Source of the DNA: Henriciella marina
Lineage (GTDB): Bacteria; Pseudomonadota; Alphaproteobacteria; Caulobacterales; Hyphomonadaceae
Assembly: GCF_027213945.1 (NCBI RefSeq)
Contig: NZ_JAPWGW010000005.1
Span: 62,001 to 126,000, forward strand
Direction: 5' to 3'
DNA length: 64,000 nt
Positions within the stretch are counted from its first letter, which is position 1; each line of letters starts with the position of its first letter. The position numbers and the translations under genes are program-made. Of the stretch, positions 51,174 to 59,729 are shown piece after piece. A model generated the notes under the pieces. The model saw nothing but the letters and a program-made list of their open reading frames with translations, searched no databases and was not told where the DNA came from.

Positions 51174-54100
51174 ATGCGTACGCTTTTCTACCGGCTGCCG
51201 CGGCTCAGCATTCTTGCCATCCTCGTCATCGTGGCGGGCGCGATCGGGTCTCTGCTGACGCTTGGACGACAGGAAGACCCGACCCTCGTTGAGCGTTTCG
51301 GATATGTGCTGACAGCCCTGCCAGGCGCTGATGCCGAGCGCATTGAGGCGACCGTTACAGACCCCATTGAGAGCGCGATCCGCGAGCTTCCTGAGGTCGA
51401 CGAAGTCCGGTCCAGTTCGCGCCAGAACGTTTCCCAGATCAATATCTCGATGGATGAGGGCCTTAGCGAGGCGGAAGTCGATGACGCCTGGACGCTGGTG
51501 CGGGCAAAAGTGGACGGCGCCCGCGCAGATCTGCCTCTGGGTACGAGTGTCCCGCGCGTCGAGCGTCAGTATGTTGGCGCATCAACCATGTTGGTCTCAC
51601 TGGTCTGGACCGGAGAGAGTGAGCCGGAACTCGCCGTCATGTCGCGTTTTGCGCGTAATCTCTCCGACCGGTTTCAGAACCTGCCGGGCACCGAAGAGGC
51701 CGAGATTTTCGGTTTGCCACGCGAGGAAGTCCGCGTCGTCATTGATCCCGATGCCCTGTCCGCCGCCGGCCTGAGCATGAGCGATGCCGCCCAGCTGGTT
51801 GCGGCATCGGATGCCAAGGCGCCTGCAGGACAGGTGCGGGGAGACCGTGCCGATGTCGGGGTCGAAATCGGCGGCTCCTTTGATGGGATTGCGCGGATAA
51901 GGTCGGTGCCTCTGGTGCAGCGTGCGGATGGCAGCGCTTTGCGCGTGGGTGATATTGCGCAGGTGCGTAAGGGTATTGAGGACCCGGCCACGGTGATGAA
52001 TTTCACGAATGGCCGAAGGTCCGTCGTGGTCAGCGCCTTCATTCAGCCGAACCAGCGGGTCGACCAGTGGGCAGAGCGGGCACGCGCATTGGTAGCCGAG
52101 TTTGATGCGGCTTCTCCGGCTGCAATCGATGTTCAGCTCGTCTTCGACCAGAGTAGGTATACGAATGCGCGATTGAACGGACTGGCGCAGAATCTCGCCT
52201 TTTCTTCGGTGATTGTCTTTCTTGCCCTGTTCCTGGTCATGGGGTGGCGTGCGGCTTTTGTTGTCGGTGCGGCACTGCCGCTGACGATCGCGCTCGTCCT
52301 CATCCTGTTCAACGTCTTCGGCTATCCGTTGCACCAGATGTCGGTAACCGGCCTCGTCATCTCGCTCGGTCTCCTCATCGACAATGCGATCGTCGTCTTC
52401 GATGAATATGATCAGGAGCGCGCCCGTGGGCACAGCGTCGTTGAAGCAATCGACATCGCCCTGTCGAAACTGTTCGGCCCGCTCTTTGCCTCCACTCTGA
52501 CTACGGCGCTGGCGTTTGCGCCGATTGCGCTGATGCCAGGGGCGGCAGGTGAGTTTATCGGTATGCTGGGCGTCTCGGTGATCTTTTCTGTTATCGCCTC
52601 TTTCCTGCTCTCAATGACGATCATCCCGTTCCTCGCGGGCCGTTTCGACCGGAAAAGGGTTATTGGAGAACGGAAGAACTGGTTTCGCGACGGGATTTCG
52701 ATCAATGCTGTCACCGACGGCTATCGCTGGACGGTTGGTGCCGTGCTGAAGTTTCCCCCGCTTGGCCTCGCCATTGGCCTGGTGCCCGCGCTTATCGGCT
52801 TCTCTCTGGGCGGCAGCCTGCCGCTTCAATTCTTCCCACAGACCGAGCGTGATCAGTTCCAGATCGAGATTAGCCTACCGGCAACCGCTACGATCCACGA
52901 AGCTGAGCGCGCAGCAATGCGCGCAACTGAACTGTTGCATGAGTATTCCGAAGTCGAGCTGGTCAATCTCACGCTCGGCGAGTCGGCGCCGCGTGTATAT
53001 TATAATGCGTTCAACAACACGCAGGGCGTGCCTGGCTTTGCCTCAGGCTGGGTCCAGCTGACGGATAATCTTTCGACACGCCGTCTCGTCCGCCAGATAC
53101 AGGACGATCTGCGAATGGAGTTTCCGGGGGCACAGTTCCTGGCACTTCCCTTCGAGCAGGGTCCGCCCGTGCCCGCGCCGATCGAGTTCTATATTCGCGG
53201 CGACAGTCTCGAAACGCTGAACCGGCTTGGCAACGAAACGCGGCGCGTGCTGTCCGCGACGCCGGGCGTGACCTATACGCAGGCGAGCCTCCAGCTTGGC
53301 GCGCCAATCGTCACAATACGCGCTGACGAAGCCGCAACGGCGATGACGGGCGAACGGTTGGCCGGTCTTGCGCAGGATGTTCGCGCGGAGCTGGAAGGCG
53401 TGCCTGCTGGCTCAATCCTCGAGGGCATTGAAGAAATCCCCGTCCGCGTGATCGCGCCTCAATCGCGCCGGTCGCAGCTTTCAGATTTGCGGGCCATGTC
53501 TGTCGGGACCGTCAATGGCAGAGAAGGGGCACCGCTCGCAACGCTGGGTGAGATGACACTAGATCCTCAGACCGCTGTGATATCGAGGTTTGATGGGCGG
53601 CGCGTGAACCAGATATTCGGTTTTACCGAACCTTTCTCGCTTCCCTCGCCTGTGCAGGAACGTTTTCAGGCGCTTCTGGACGCTTCTGACTTCGAGACGC
53701 CGCCGGGTTACGACATTCTGATCGGCGGTGAGGCAGAAACACGGGCCGAAGCGACAACAAACCTTCTGTCCCTGGCCGTACCCTTGATCATCATCATGGC
53801 GGGCGCGGTGACGCTGGTGTTCAATTCATTCCGTCTGTCTCTGCTTATCCTTCTAACAGGGTTCCTGTCCGTTGGCCTCGCCTTTGGCGGCGTGTGGATG
53901 TTCAATCTGCCTCTCGGCTTCAATGCGATCGTCGGCTCTCTTGGGCTGCTCGGCATCTCCATTAACAGTTCGATCGTGGTTCTATCGCTCCTGCAGGGGA
54001 ATGCCGCGGCCCGCGCTGATGATGTGCTTGCCCAGCGCGAAGTCGTGGTCGATGCAACGCGCCACATCGTGGCGACGACACTGACGACAATGGGTGGTTT

Positions 54101-54296
54101 CGTGCCAATCATCCTGACCGGTGATGTGTTCTGGCTGCCGCTGGCCACGGCAATCGCCGGGGGCGTTGCCGGGTCTGCGCTGCTAGCGCTCTACTTCACG
54201 CCTGCTGCTTACAGGCTGATGACAATGAAACCGGGGCGGCGGCTATATGCGCGGCTAAGGGGCCGGTCATACGACCCAGCCGTGCAGCATCCTTAG
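51174..54296 (+). CDS. RND efflux transporter permease
   Basis: A 1040-residue inner-membrane antiporter with 12 membrane helices and two large periplasmic loops. The start LPRLSILAILVIVAGAIGSL is helix 1, and the family-typical GxxDNAIVVFDEYDQERARG (helix 4, two Asp) occurs near residue 400. Helix 10-12 region ISINSSIVVLSLLQGNAAAR lies near the end. It belongs to the MdtB/VexF-like hydrophobic-drug branch rather than the metal (CusA) branch, but substrate is not predictable. It starts 14 bases after the adaptor stop. Confidence 0.94.
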   Translation: MRTLFYRLPRLSILAILVIVAGAIGSLLTLGRQEDPTLVERFGYVLTALPGADAERIEATVTDPIESAIRELPEVDEVRSSSRQNVSQINISMDEGLSEAEVDDAWTLVRAKVDGARADLPLGTSVPRVERQYVGASTMLVSLVWTGESEPELAVMSRFARNLSDRFQNLPGTEEAEIFGLPREEVRVVIDPDALSAAGLSMSDAAQLVAASDAKAPAGQVRGDRADVGVEIGGSFDGIARIRSVPLVQRADGSALRVGDIAQVRKGIEDPATVMNFTNGRRSVVVSAFIQPNQRVDQWAERARALVAEFDAASPAAIDVQLVFDQSRYTNARLNGLAQNLAFSSVIVFLALFLVMGWRAAFVVGAALPLTIALVLILFNVFGYPLHQMSVTGLVISLGLLIDNAIVVFDEYDQERARGHSVVEAIDIALSKLFGPLFASTLTTALAFAPIALMPGAAGEFIGMLGVSVIFSVIASFLLSMTIIPFLAGRFDRKRVIGERKNWFRDGISINAVTDGYRWTVGAVLKFPPLGLAIGLVPALIGFSLGGSLPLQFFPQTERDQFQIEISLPATATIHEAERAAMRATELLHEYSEVELVNLTLGESAPRVYYNAFNNTQGVPGFASGWVQLTDNLSTRRLVRQIQDDLRMEFPGAQFLALPFEQGPPVPAPIEFYIRGDSLETLNRLGNETRRVLSATPGVTYTQASLQLGAPIVTIRADEAATAMTGERLAGLAQDVRAELEGVPAGSILEGIEEIPVRVIAPQSRRSQLSDLRAMSVGTVNGREGAPLATLGEMTLDPQTAVISRFDGRRVNQIFGFTEPFSLPSPVQERFQALLDASDFETPPGYDILIGGEAETRAEATTNLLSLAVPLIIIMAGAVTLVFNSFRLSLLILLTGFLSVGLAFGGVWMFNLPLGFNAIVGSLGLLGISINSSIVVLSLLQGNAAARADDVLAQREVVVDATRHIVATTLTTMGGFVPIILTGDVFWLPLATAIAGGVAGSALLALYFTPAAYRLMTMKPGRRLYARLRGRSYDPAVQHP

Positions 54297-54396
54297 TTCG
54301 ACGTTCCCCTCCAGCGTAACCGCCCGCTTACCTTTGCATGGCTAGTCGCCGCGTGAGACAAGGTTGCGATTCTCAAGGAAACTGAGCGCTGCGGAC

Positions 54397-54933
54397 ATGA
54401 CAACTGAAACGGCACTCGATCTTTCGGAACTGGACCCGGCGGAGTGGCGCGTGCTGGTCAATGAAGTCGTCTACGGTCCCTATACGCTGGGCCAGATGGT
54501 TGGCTTTATCGCAGAGAAGCGCGTCGGGCCGGGCACGCAGGTCGCTGAAGGTGATGGCGGGGCCTTCCTGCCAGCCCAACAGCATCATCCGCTCGTCCGC
54601 CATCTGAAAGAGGCGCTTCGCCCCTCCAGCCAGCCGGAGTTAGCGGGTGAAGCCTCCAACTATCTCATCATTGCAAGGCTGACCGGCACTGGCGAAACCC
54701 AGCTGGTCAGCGCGATGAACCGGCTTGGCAAGTTTGCGGAAATCATGCCCGGGGTGTGGGCGCTAAGATCCAGCGTGAAGCATGCACGACTGCGCGAGCA
54801 GTTGAACCAGACCATCACCTCTGCCGACCAGGTCATGATCGCCAATGCATCGACCGGTCGTCTCGCCTGGCTCAATCTGGGGCCGGAGGCCGATGTCCAC
54901 ATCCGAAGAGTGTGGAACGCCGATCTGGATTAG
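54397..54933 (+). CDS. GYF_2-domain protein
   Basis: A 178-residue soluble protein. Residues about 15-65 form a GYF_2-like domain (EWRVLVNEVVYGPYTLGQMV, then GTQVAEGDGGAFLPAQQH), a fold that binds proline-rich or membrane-associated partners. The C-terminal half (about 85-178) is a predicted alpha/beta region with YLIIARLTGTGETQLVSAMN and a Trp-rich end, not assigned to a family. It ends four bases into the convergent GMC oxidoreductase gene. No function is assigned. Confidence 0.65.
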   Translation: MTTETALDLSELDPAEWRVLVNEVVYGPYTLGQMVGFIAEKRVGPGTQVAEGDGGAFLPAQQHHPLVRHLKEALRPSSQPELAGEASNYLIIARLTGTGETQLVSAMNRLGKFAEIMPGVWALRSSVKHARLREQLNQTITSADQVMIANASTGRLAWLNLGPEADVHIRRVWNADLD

Positions 54934-56573
54934 GCGGGTTCGGCAATCTCGGCCGGGGTGGGGGCAGTGAGGCCGCGGATCATGTCTGCGGCTTTTTCGG
55001 CCACCATGATGGTCGGCGCGTTCGTATTCCCGCTGACCAGGGTCGGCATCACAGACGCATCAACGACGCGCAGTCCTTCGATGCCGCGCACGCGAAGTTC
55101 GCCGTCGAGCGGAGCGGCATTGTCGACACCCATCCGGACGGTGCCGACGGGGTGATAGATCGTCTCACCGGTCCTGCGGATGAAAGCATCAATCTCGTCG
55201 TCTGTGCGCACGTCCTGTCCAGGCATGATCTCGTCACCGCGCAGGGCATCAAACGCGTTCTGGCCGGCAATCGCGCGGCATATCTTGACGCCTTCGCGCA
55301 TGGCGCGGCGGTCTTCCTCGGTGGCGAGGTAATTGGGATCGATCAGCGGGTGGTCAAACGGGTCGGCGCTGGCGAGGGTCACGCTGCCCCGGCTTTCAGG
55401 GCGTAGCTGGCAGGCATGGATGGTAAAGCCGTCCGCTTTCACCTGCGTGCGGGCGTGATCCATCATGATCGCATTGACGAAGTGAAGCTGCAGGTCTGGG
55501 CGGTCGAGGCCTTCGCGCGATTTCAGGAAGCCGCCCGCCTGCAGGAAGTTGTCGCGGCCCGCGCCCTGCTTGCGCAGGAGATAATTGAGGCCGACCGCGA
55601 TCTTCTTGAGGCCAGCCTGGCGCGAATAGGCAGAAATCTTCTGGGTCATCTTGTGAATGACGGTGACGTCCAGATGGTCCTGGAGGTTTTCGCCGATGCC
55701 GGGCATGTCCTGTACGACGTCGATGGAGTGTTTGCGCAGTTCCGCCTCTGGCCCAAGCCCGGAAAGCTTCAGGATCTGCGGCGACTGGACGGCGCCTGCG
55801 CAAATGAGAACTTCGCGGTCTGCGCGCACCAGCGCAGGCTCAGCGCCGCGCCCGGAAAGCGTTTCAACACCAATGGCACGTTTGCCTTCAAACCGGATCT
55901 TCGAGACGAGCGCGGTCGACATGACGGTGAGGTTCGGCCTGTCTTTCAGGATAGGATGGAGGAAGGCGCGTGCAGTGCTCCAGCGCTCGCCGTCGTTAAT
56001 GGTGCGCTGGTATGGGCCGACGCCTTCCTGTTGCGCGCCATTGAAGTCTGGCGTGTAGGGGTAGCCTGCCTGCTCACCCGATTTGATGAAGCTGTCATAG
56101 GCGACCGAATCGAGTGGGCTGTCCTCTACGACGAGGGGACCGTCCTGTCCGTGGAAGGTTTCGTCCTTGCCGCGATAGCCTTCGGAGCGCCGGAAATAGG
56201 GGAGAACGTCTGCGAAGCTCCACCCGGTGAGACCGGACTGGCGCCACTGGTCGTAGTCGCGCGCATGACCGCGAATATAAACCATGCCATTGATGGAGGA
56301 GGAGCCGCCCCAGCCCTTGCCGCGCGGCCACCAGAGTTTGCGCCCGTCCATGTGCTCCTGGGCTTCGGTGTAGAACCCCCAATTGTGCGGGCCTGCATCC
56401 TTGATCAGCCCGCCCACGCCAGCTGGCATGCGGATCATCAGGCTTTTATCCTGACCGCCAGCTTCGACGAGACAGACCTTCACGTCCGGGTCGGCGCTCA
56501 GACGGTTTGCGAGTACGCAGCCGGCGCTGCCCGCGCCCACGATCACATAGTCGAAGTTTGCAGTATCTGGCAT
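54930..56573 (-). CDS. GMC-family oxidoreductase (choline-dehydrogenase-like)
   Basis: A 547-residue flavoprotein. The ADP-binding strand FDYVIVGAGSAGCVLANRLS starts the protein. The GMC signature regions WPRGKGWGGSSSINGMVYIR and ILKLSGLGPEA follow, and the C-terminal catalytic segment YHPVGTVRMGVDNAAPLD has the His of the His-Asn/His pair. It is related to choline dehydrogenase and alkanol dehydrogenases. No betaine aldehyde dehydrogenase follows, so the substrate is uncertain, though an osmoprotectant transporter is encoded 3 kb away. The start at 56573 has GGGAG in a short hairpin in front. Confidence 0.88.
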   Translation of the reverse strand: MPDTANFDYVIVGAGSAGCVLANRLSADPDVKVCLVEAGGQDKSLMIRMPAGVGGLIKDAGPHNWGFYTEAQEHMDGRKLWWPRGKGWGGSSSINGMVYIRGHARDYDQWRQSGLTGWSFADVLPYFRRSEGYRGKDETFHGQDGPLVVEDSPLDSVAYDSFIKSGEQAGYPYTPDFNGAQQEGVGPYQRTINDGERWSTARAFLHPILKDRPNLTVMSTALVSKIRFEGKRAIGVETLSGRGAEPALVRADREVLICAGAVQSPQILKLSGLGPEAELRKHSIDVVQDMPGIGENLQDHLDVTVIHKMTQKISAYSRQAGLKKIAVGLNYLLRKQGAGRDNFLQAGGFLKSREGLDRPDLQLHFVNAIMMDHARTQVKADGFTIHACQLRPESRGSVTLASADPFDHPLIDPNYLATEEDRRAMREGVKICRAIAGQNAFDALRGDEIMPGQDVRTDDEIDAFIRRTGETIYHPVGTVRMGVDNAAPLDGELRVRGIEGLRVVDASVMPTLVSGNTNAPTIMVAEKAADMIRGLTAPTPAEIAEPA

Positions 56574-56580
56574 CAGTTTT

Positions 56581-56625
56581 CTCCCTTGGAAGGGAGGTTT
56601 CGTAATTGTTGACGACAGTGTCAAC
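56581..56625. promoter_or_regulatory. Two inverted repeats between the GMC gene and the PilZ gene
   Basis: GTTGAC (56608-56613) and GTCAAC (56620-56625) form a perfect inverted repeat with a 6-base spacer, a possible repressor operator. CTCCCTT and AAGGGAG (56581-56596) form a perfect hairpin with a 2-base loop overlapping the GMC ribosome site on the minus strand. Either could control the GMC gene. The effect is inferred from position. Confidence 0.45.
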
Positions 56626-56722
56626 TTTTGATCGACCATCAACCTTTTGTGAACATAGATTTCTTAACATTCGCGGTGGACCAGCAGCTGATCTCTGCAG
56701 GGTCCATCAGGCAGGAGGCCGC

Positions 56723-57325
56723 ATGGAAGCCGTCAAACCAAGGGCAGCAGGACTGCGCCCCGCACTGGAACTGCGCAAGGACAGGCGCCGCAATCGGCGC
56801 GTCAATGTTCAGCTGAATGGTCGTTTTCTTGCCGAAGGCGGCAATGACCACACGCTTCTGACGGACAATATCTCGTGCGGCGGCGCGGCATTCGTCTCCC
56901 GGCAGCAGCCTGCCATCGGTAGCCGGGTAGTCTGTTATCTCGATGATCTTGGCCGTATCGAAAGCGATGTGGTTCGCCATACAGCCAACGGTTTTGCCGT
57001 CAGGTTCCACGCGACGAGCCGCAAGAAAGAGAAGATTGCCGACAGGCTGACCTGGCTGGCGAATGTAAAGGTGCTGGGGCTGACCGATGAACGCGAAGCG
57101 CCTCGTTATGCTTCAGGCGGACCTGCGCTCGTGAAGCGCGCCGATGGGCGCGTTCTGCAATGCAGGACGATTGATATCTCGCTCTCTGGCGCGGCATTTG
57201 AAACCAATGGCCCGACGCCGTTTGTCGGAGAGCGGGTCACGGTCGGCAACCTCATTGGAGAGGTTGTGCGCACGCTGCGCAACGGGTTTGCCATTCGCTA
57301 TCTCAACAAGCAGGACGGCGCCTGA
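56723..57325 (+). CDS. Tandem PilZ-domain protein (c-di-GMP receptor)
   Basis: A 200-residue protein with two PilZ domains. Domain 1 (about 18-95) has RxxxR-type Arg residues in DRRRNRRVNV and the NxSxxG motif in DNISCGGAAF. Domain 2 (about 115-195) has REAPR and DISLSGAAF. Both carry the residues that bind cyclic di-GMP, so this is a likely effector that responds to that second messenger, in the cytoplasm. The start has AGGAGG at ideal spacing. It is followed by cysE in a close, possibly unrelated, run. Confidence 0.88.
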   Translation: MEAVKPRAAGLRPALELRKDRRRNRRVNVQLNGRFLAEGGNDHTLLTDNISCGGAAFVSRQQPAIGSRVVCYLDDLGRIESDVVRHTANGFAVRFHATSRKKEKIADRLTWLANVKVLGLTDEREAPRYASGGPALVKRADGRVLQCRTIDISLSGAAFETNGPTPFVGERVTVGNLIGEVVRTLRNGFAIRYLNKQDGA

Positions 57326-57401
57326 ACGCTGCGGAAGCCTTGAAGCCCCTCTTCGGGCGATCCATCTGCACATTCAGACGCAGGCTAGAAGGACATGGCC
57401 C

Positions 57402-58205
57402 ATGGTCGATAATCCTGACATCGGCGCACCGCCGCCACCCTGGCGCAGGCTGAGGTTTGAAGCGAAGGCTGCCGCAGCCGACGAACCCACGCTTGCAAGT
57501 TATATCGATGCAGCAATTCTGTCGCATGACACAATTTGTCAGGCACTCGCCTTTCATCTGGCGGAGAAGCTTGCAGGACCTGAAATTGGCGCGCAACAGG
57601 TGCGCCACGTGATCGCGCATTGCTATGATGAGCATCACTGGCTGGTCGAAGCAGCAGAGCGTGACCTGCAGGCCGTTCTCGAACGCGACCCGGCCTGCCG
57701 CGGGCTGCTACAGCCATTCCTGTTTTTTAAAGGGTTTCTCGCACTGCAGACGCAGCGCATTGCAAACCGCCTGTGGCGCGATGGGCGGGAAACGCTCGCA
57801 TTTCATTTCCAGTCACGCGCAAGCGAACGGTTTGGCGTCGATATCCACCCGGCCGTGAAGATGGGCACGGGCGTCATGCTCGATCACGCCACGAATATTA
57901 CGATTGGTGAGACAGCCGTGGTCGGCGATGATTGCTCGATCCTGCAAGGCGTGACCCTTGGGGGGACCGGCAAGGAGGTCGGCGATCGTCATCCAAAGAT
58001 CGGACGAGGCGTCCTCGTTTCGGTGGGTGCCAAGGTTCTTGGCAATATCGAAGTGGGTGATGAGGCCAAGATTGCAGCGGGCAGCGTCGTGCTGAAAGAC
58101 GTCGCCCCGCGCACGACAGTAGCCGGTGTGCCAGCCCGCGTTGTGGGCGGCGGCGGCGAGGCACCAGCCAAGAACATGGACCAGACCCTCCCAGAAACTT
58201 CCTAG
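57402..58205 (+). CDS. cysE: Serine O-acetyltransferase
   Basis: A 267-residue enzyme that acetylates L-serine to O-acetylserine, the first step of cysteine synthesis. An N-terminal helical domain (SYIDAAILSHDTICQALAFH) is followed by a left-handed beta-helix (VDIHPAVKMGTGVMLDHATN, then GDDCSILQGVTLGGTGKEVG and DRHPKIGRGVLVSVGAKVLG) with the catalytic His and Asp. The C-terminal tail lacks a clear terminal Ile for binding CysK. The ATG at 57402 is preferred over a longer frame that overlaps the PilZ gene. Confidence 0.93.
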   Translation: MVDNPDIGAPPPPWRRLRFEAKAAAADEPTLASYIDAAILSHDTICQALAFHLAEKLAGPEIGAQQVRHVIAHCYDEHHWLVEAAERDLQAVLERDPACRGLLQPFLFFKGFLALQTQRIANRLWRDGRETLAFHFQSRASERFGVDIHPAVKMGTGVMLDHATNITIGETAVVGDDCSILQGVTLGGTGKEVGDRHPKIGRGVLVSVGAKVLGNIEVGDEAKIAAGSVVLKDVAPRTTVAGVPARVVGGGGEAPAKNMDQTLPETS

Positions 58206-58268
58206 ATAGCTGGATATCGGCACAAGACTCGCATAGAACATCCCGTAGGGGCACAGGGGAAGTTTCTC

Positions 58269-58658
58269 ATGCTTAGATTGCTTAGCGGGTTTTCGATCGC
58301 GTCCACGAAGATTGTCGCGACATTCTTCATGGTCATTTTGCTGATGCTGCTAGGTATCGTTTTCTTCCCGCGCCAGCTGAACCAGATCAATGATGTCGCG
58401 AACTGGATCGCTAATCTCGACTTCGTCCGGAACCCTGACATTCCCCAGACGGCCGTTGCCGTGTTCCGGAATTTCGTGAACGAAACCACGATCTTTGGCA
58501 TACTGATGACGTTGATTGCCCGGGCTTTTGTGGAGTTCATCTTCTGGATTTGTGCAGCGCTCTGGCGCGTCGCAAACCCGCGCGAGGATGAGGATGGTTT
58601 CACACGTCGCAGCTTCGACCCAAGCGAAGACGTTCCGCCGACCTATTCGCGCAACTGA
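58269..58658 (+). CDS. Hypothetical two-helix membrane protein
   Basis: A 129-residue protein with two hydrophobic segments (about 13-36 and 74-98), a charged loop between them and a disordered C-terminus rich in Glu, Asp and Pro. No family is recognised. The start has GGGGAAG upstream. It is an ordinary small inner-membrane protein with no neighbour that explains it. Confidence 0.6.
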   Translation: MLRLLSGFSIASTKIVATFFMVILLMLLGIVFFPRQLNQINDVANWIANLDFVRNPDIPQTAVAVFRNFVNETTIFGILMTLIARAFVEFIFWICAALWRVANPREDEDGFTRRSFDPSEDVPPTYSRN

Positions 58659-58731
58659 AGAAAAGGCACGTTCAGCCGTTTCAGCGCTTCGCCAATTGAT
58701 ATAGCTCTCTGCGCGAATACAGGAGACGATG

Positions 58732-58953
58732 ATGAGCGAAGATCTCAAGAAGAACGAAACCCAGCTTCTCGAAGCCTATCTGAAAGAAAAGCTGAACCCT
58801 GAAATCCGCCTTGTCACGCGGTCGCAGACTGATGATTCCGTAGAGGTCTATCTCGGCTCGGAATTCATCGCCGTGATCTACAAGGATGTTGATGAAGGCG
58901 AGACGTCTTACCAGTTCCAGATGACGGTCCTCTCAGAGGATCTGGGCGACTGA
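58732..58953 (+). CDS. DUF3126 protein
   Basis: A 73-residue protein with the DUF3126 pattern: LKKNETQLLEAYLKEKLNPE, then IRLVTRSQTDDSVEVYLG, and IAVIYKDVDEGETSYQFQMT. The family is restricted to alphaproteobacteria, and its function is unknown. GGAG lies at a good distance before ATG 58732; ATG 58729 is an alternative. Its stop appears to overlap the start of the ABC ATPase gene (CTGA). Confidence 0.9.
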   Translation: MSEDLKKNETQLLEAYLKEKLNPEIRLVTRSQTDDSVEVYLGSEFIAVIYKDVDEGETSYQFQMTVLSEDLGD

Positions 58954-59729
58954 ACGCGCCCCTGCTATCTGCCGACCGCCTCAGCAAAGCATTTGGTGAG
59001 ACGGTCGTGGTGGATGGCGTCAGCCTCGATCTGGCCGCGGGCGAGACGCTCGCCCTGATCGGCCATTCGGGGTGTGGAAAGACCACGACACTGAAGATGC
59101 TGAACCGGCTGGTGGAGCCGGACGCGGGCGAGGTCTGGCTGGGCGGGACACGCGCGCATGATATGCCTGCGCATGAGTGGCGCCGCCGGATTGGTTTCGT
59201 CATCCAGAGTGCGGGCCTCTTCCCGCATCGCAGCGTGGCTGAGAATGTTCTGGTGACGCCCCGTCTCCTCGGCTGGGACGAGGGCCGCCAGAAGAAAAAG
59301 CTCGATGAGCTTCTCTCCATGGTTGGCCTCCCCGCCGAGCGATATGCCGACCGCTATCCGACCGCGCTTTCGGGCGGTGAACGCCAGCGTGTCGGACTGG
59401 CAAGGGCGCTCGCCGGTGAGCCTGAGATCATTCTCATGGATGAGCCGTTTGCGGCTCTCGATCCGATTACGCGTACCAGCCTGATTGATGATATGGCACG
59501 CCTGAAAAAGGAGCTTGGCTTTGCTTCGGTTCTGGTAACGCATGATTTTGCCGAAGCACTGCGTCTCAGCGACCGTGTGGCCGTCATGGATGGTGGGCAG
59601 ATTGTGCAGAAGGGCACGCCCGCAGACCTGATCGCGCTGCCTGCGACAGATACGGTTCGCGACCTGTTGGCCGCGCCGCGCCGGCTGGCTGAAACAGTTG
59701 GACGCGCTTTTACCGGGCATAAAACATGA
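58950..59729 (+). CDS. Osmoprotectant/glycine-betaine ABC transporter ATPase, ProV/OpuA-like
   Basis: An ABC ATPase with Walker A GHSGCGKTT, Q-loop FVIQSAGL, signature LSGGERQRVGLARAL and Walker B IILMDEPFAALDP. The first ATG/GTG-type start in the open frame is GTG 59007, but that would remove the A-loop strand. The frame stays open upstream to CTG 58950, which overlaps the DUF3126 TGA and reads LNAPLLSADRLSKAFGE, the expected N-terminal strand. A purine-rich AGAGGA lies 9 bases before it. I therefore extend to 58950 as a candidate non-AUG, coupled start. The permease gene overlaps its stop. Confidence 0.85.
   Translation: MNAPLLSADRLSKAFGETVVVDGVSLDLAAGETLALIGHSGCGKTTTLKMLNRLVEPDAGEVWLGGTRAHDMPAHEWRRRIGFVIQSAGLFPHRSVAENVLVTPRLLGWDEGRQKKKLDELLSMVGLPAERYADRYPTALSGGERQRVGLARALAGEPEIILMDEPFAALDPITRTSLIDDMARLKKELGFASVLVTHDFAEALRLSDRVAVMDGGQIVQKGTPADLIALPATDTVRDLLAAPRRLAETVGRAFTGHKT

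Noticed and set aside
55416-56612. A 398-codon plus-strand frame opposite the GMC oxidoreductase gene
   Set aside because: The minus-strand GMC protein is full length with all motifs; the plus-strand frame has no domain or ribosome site.
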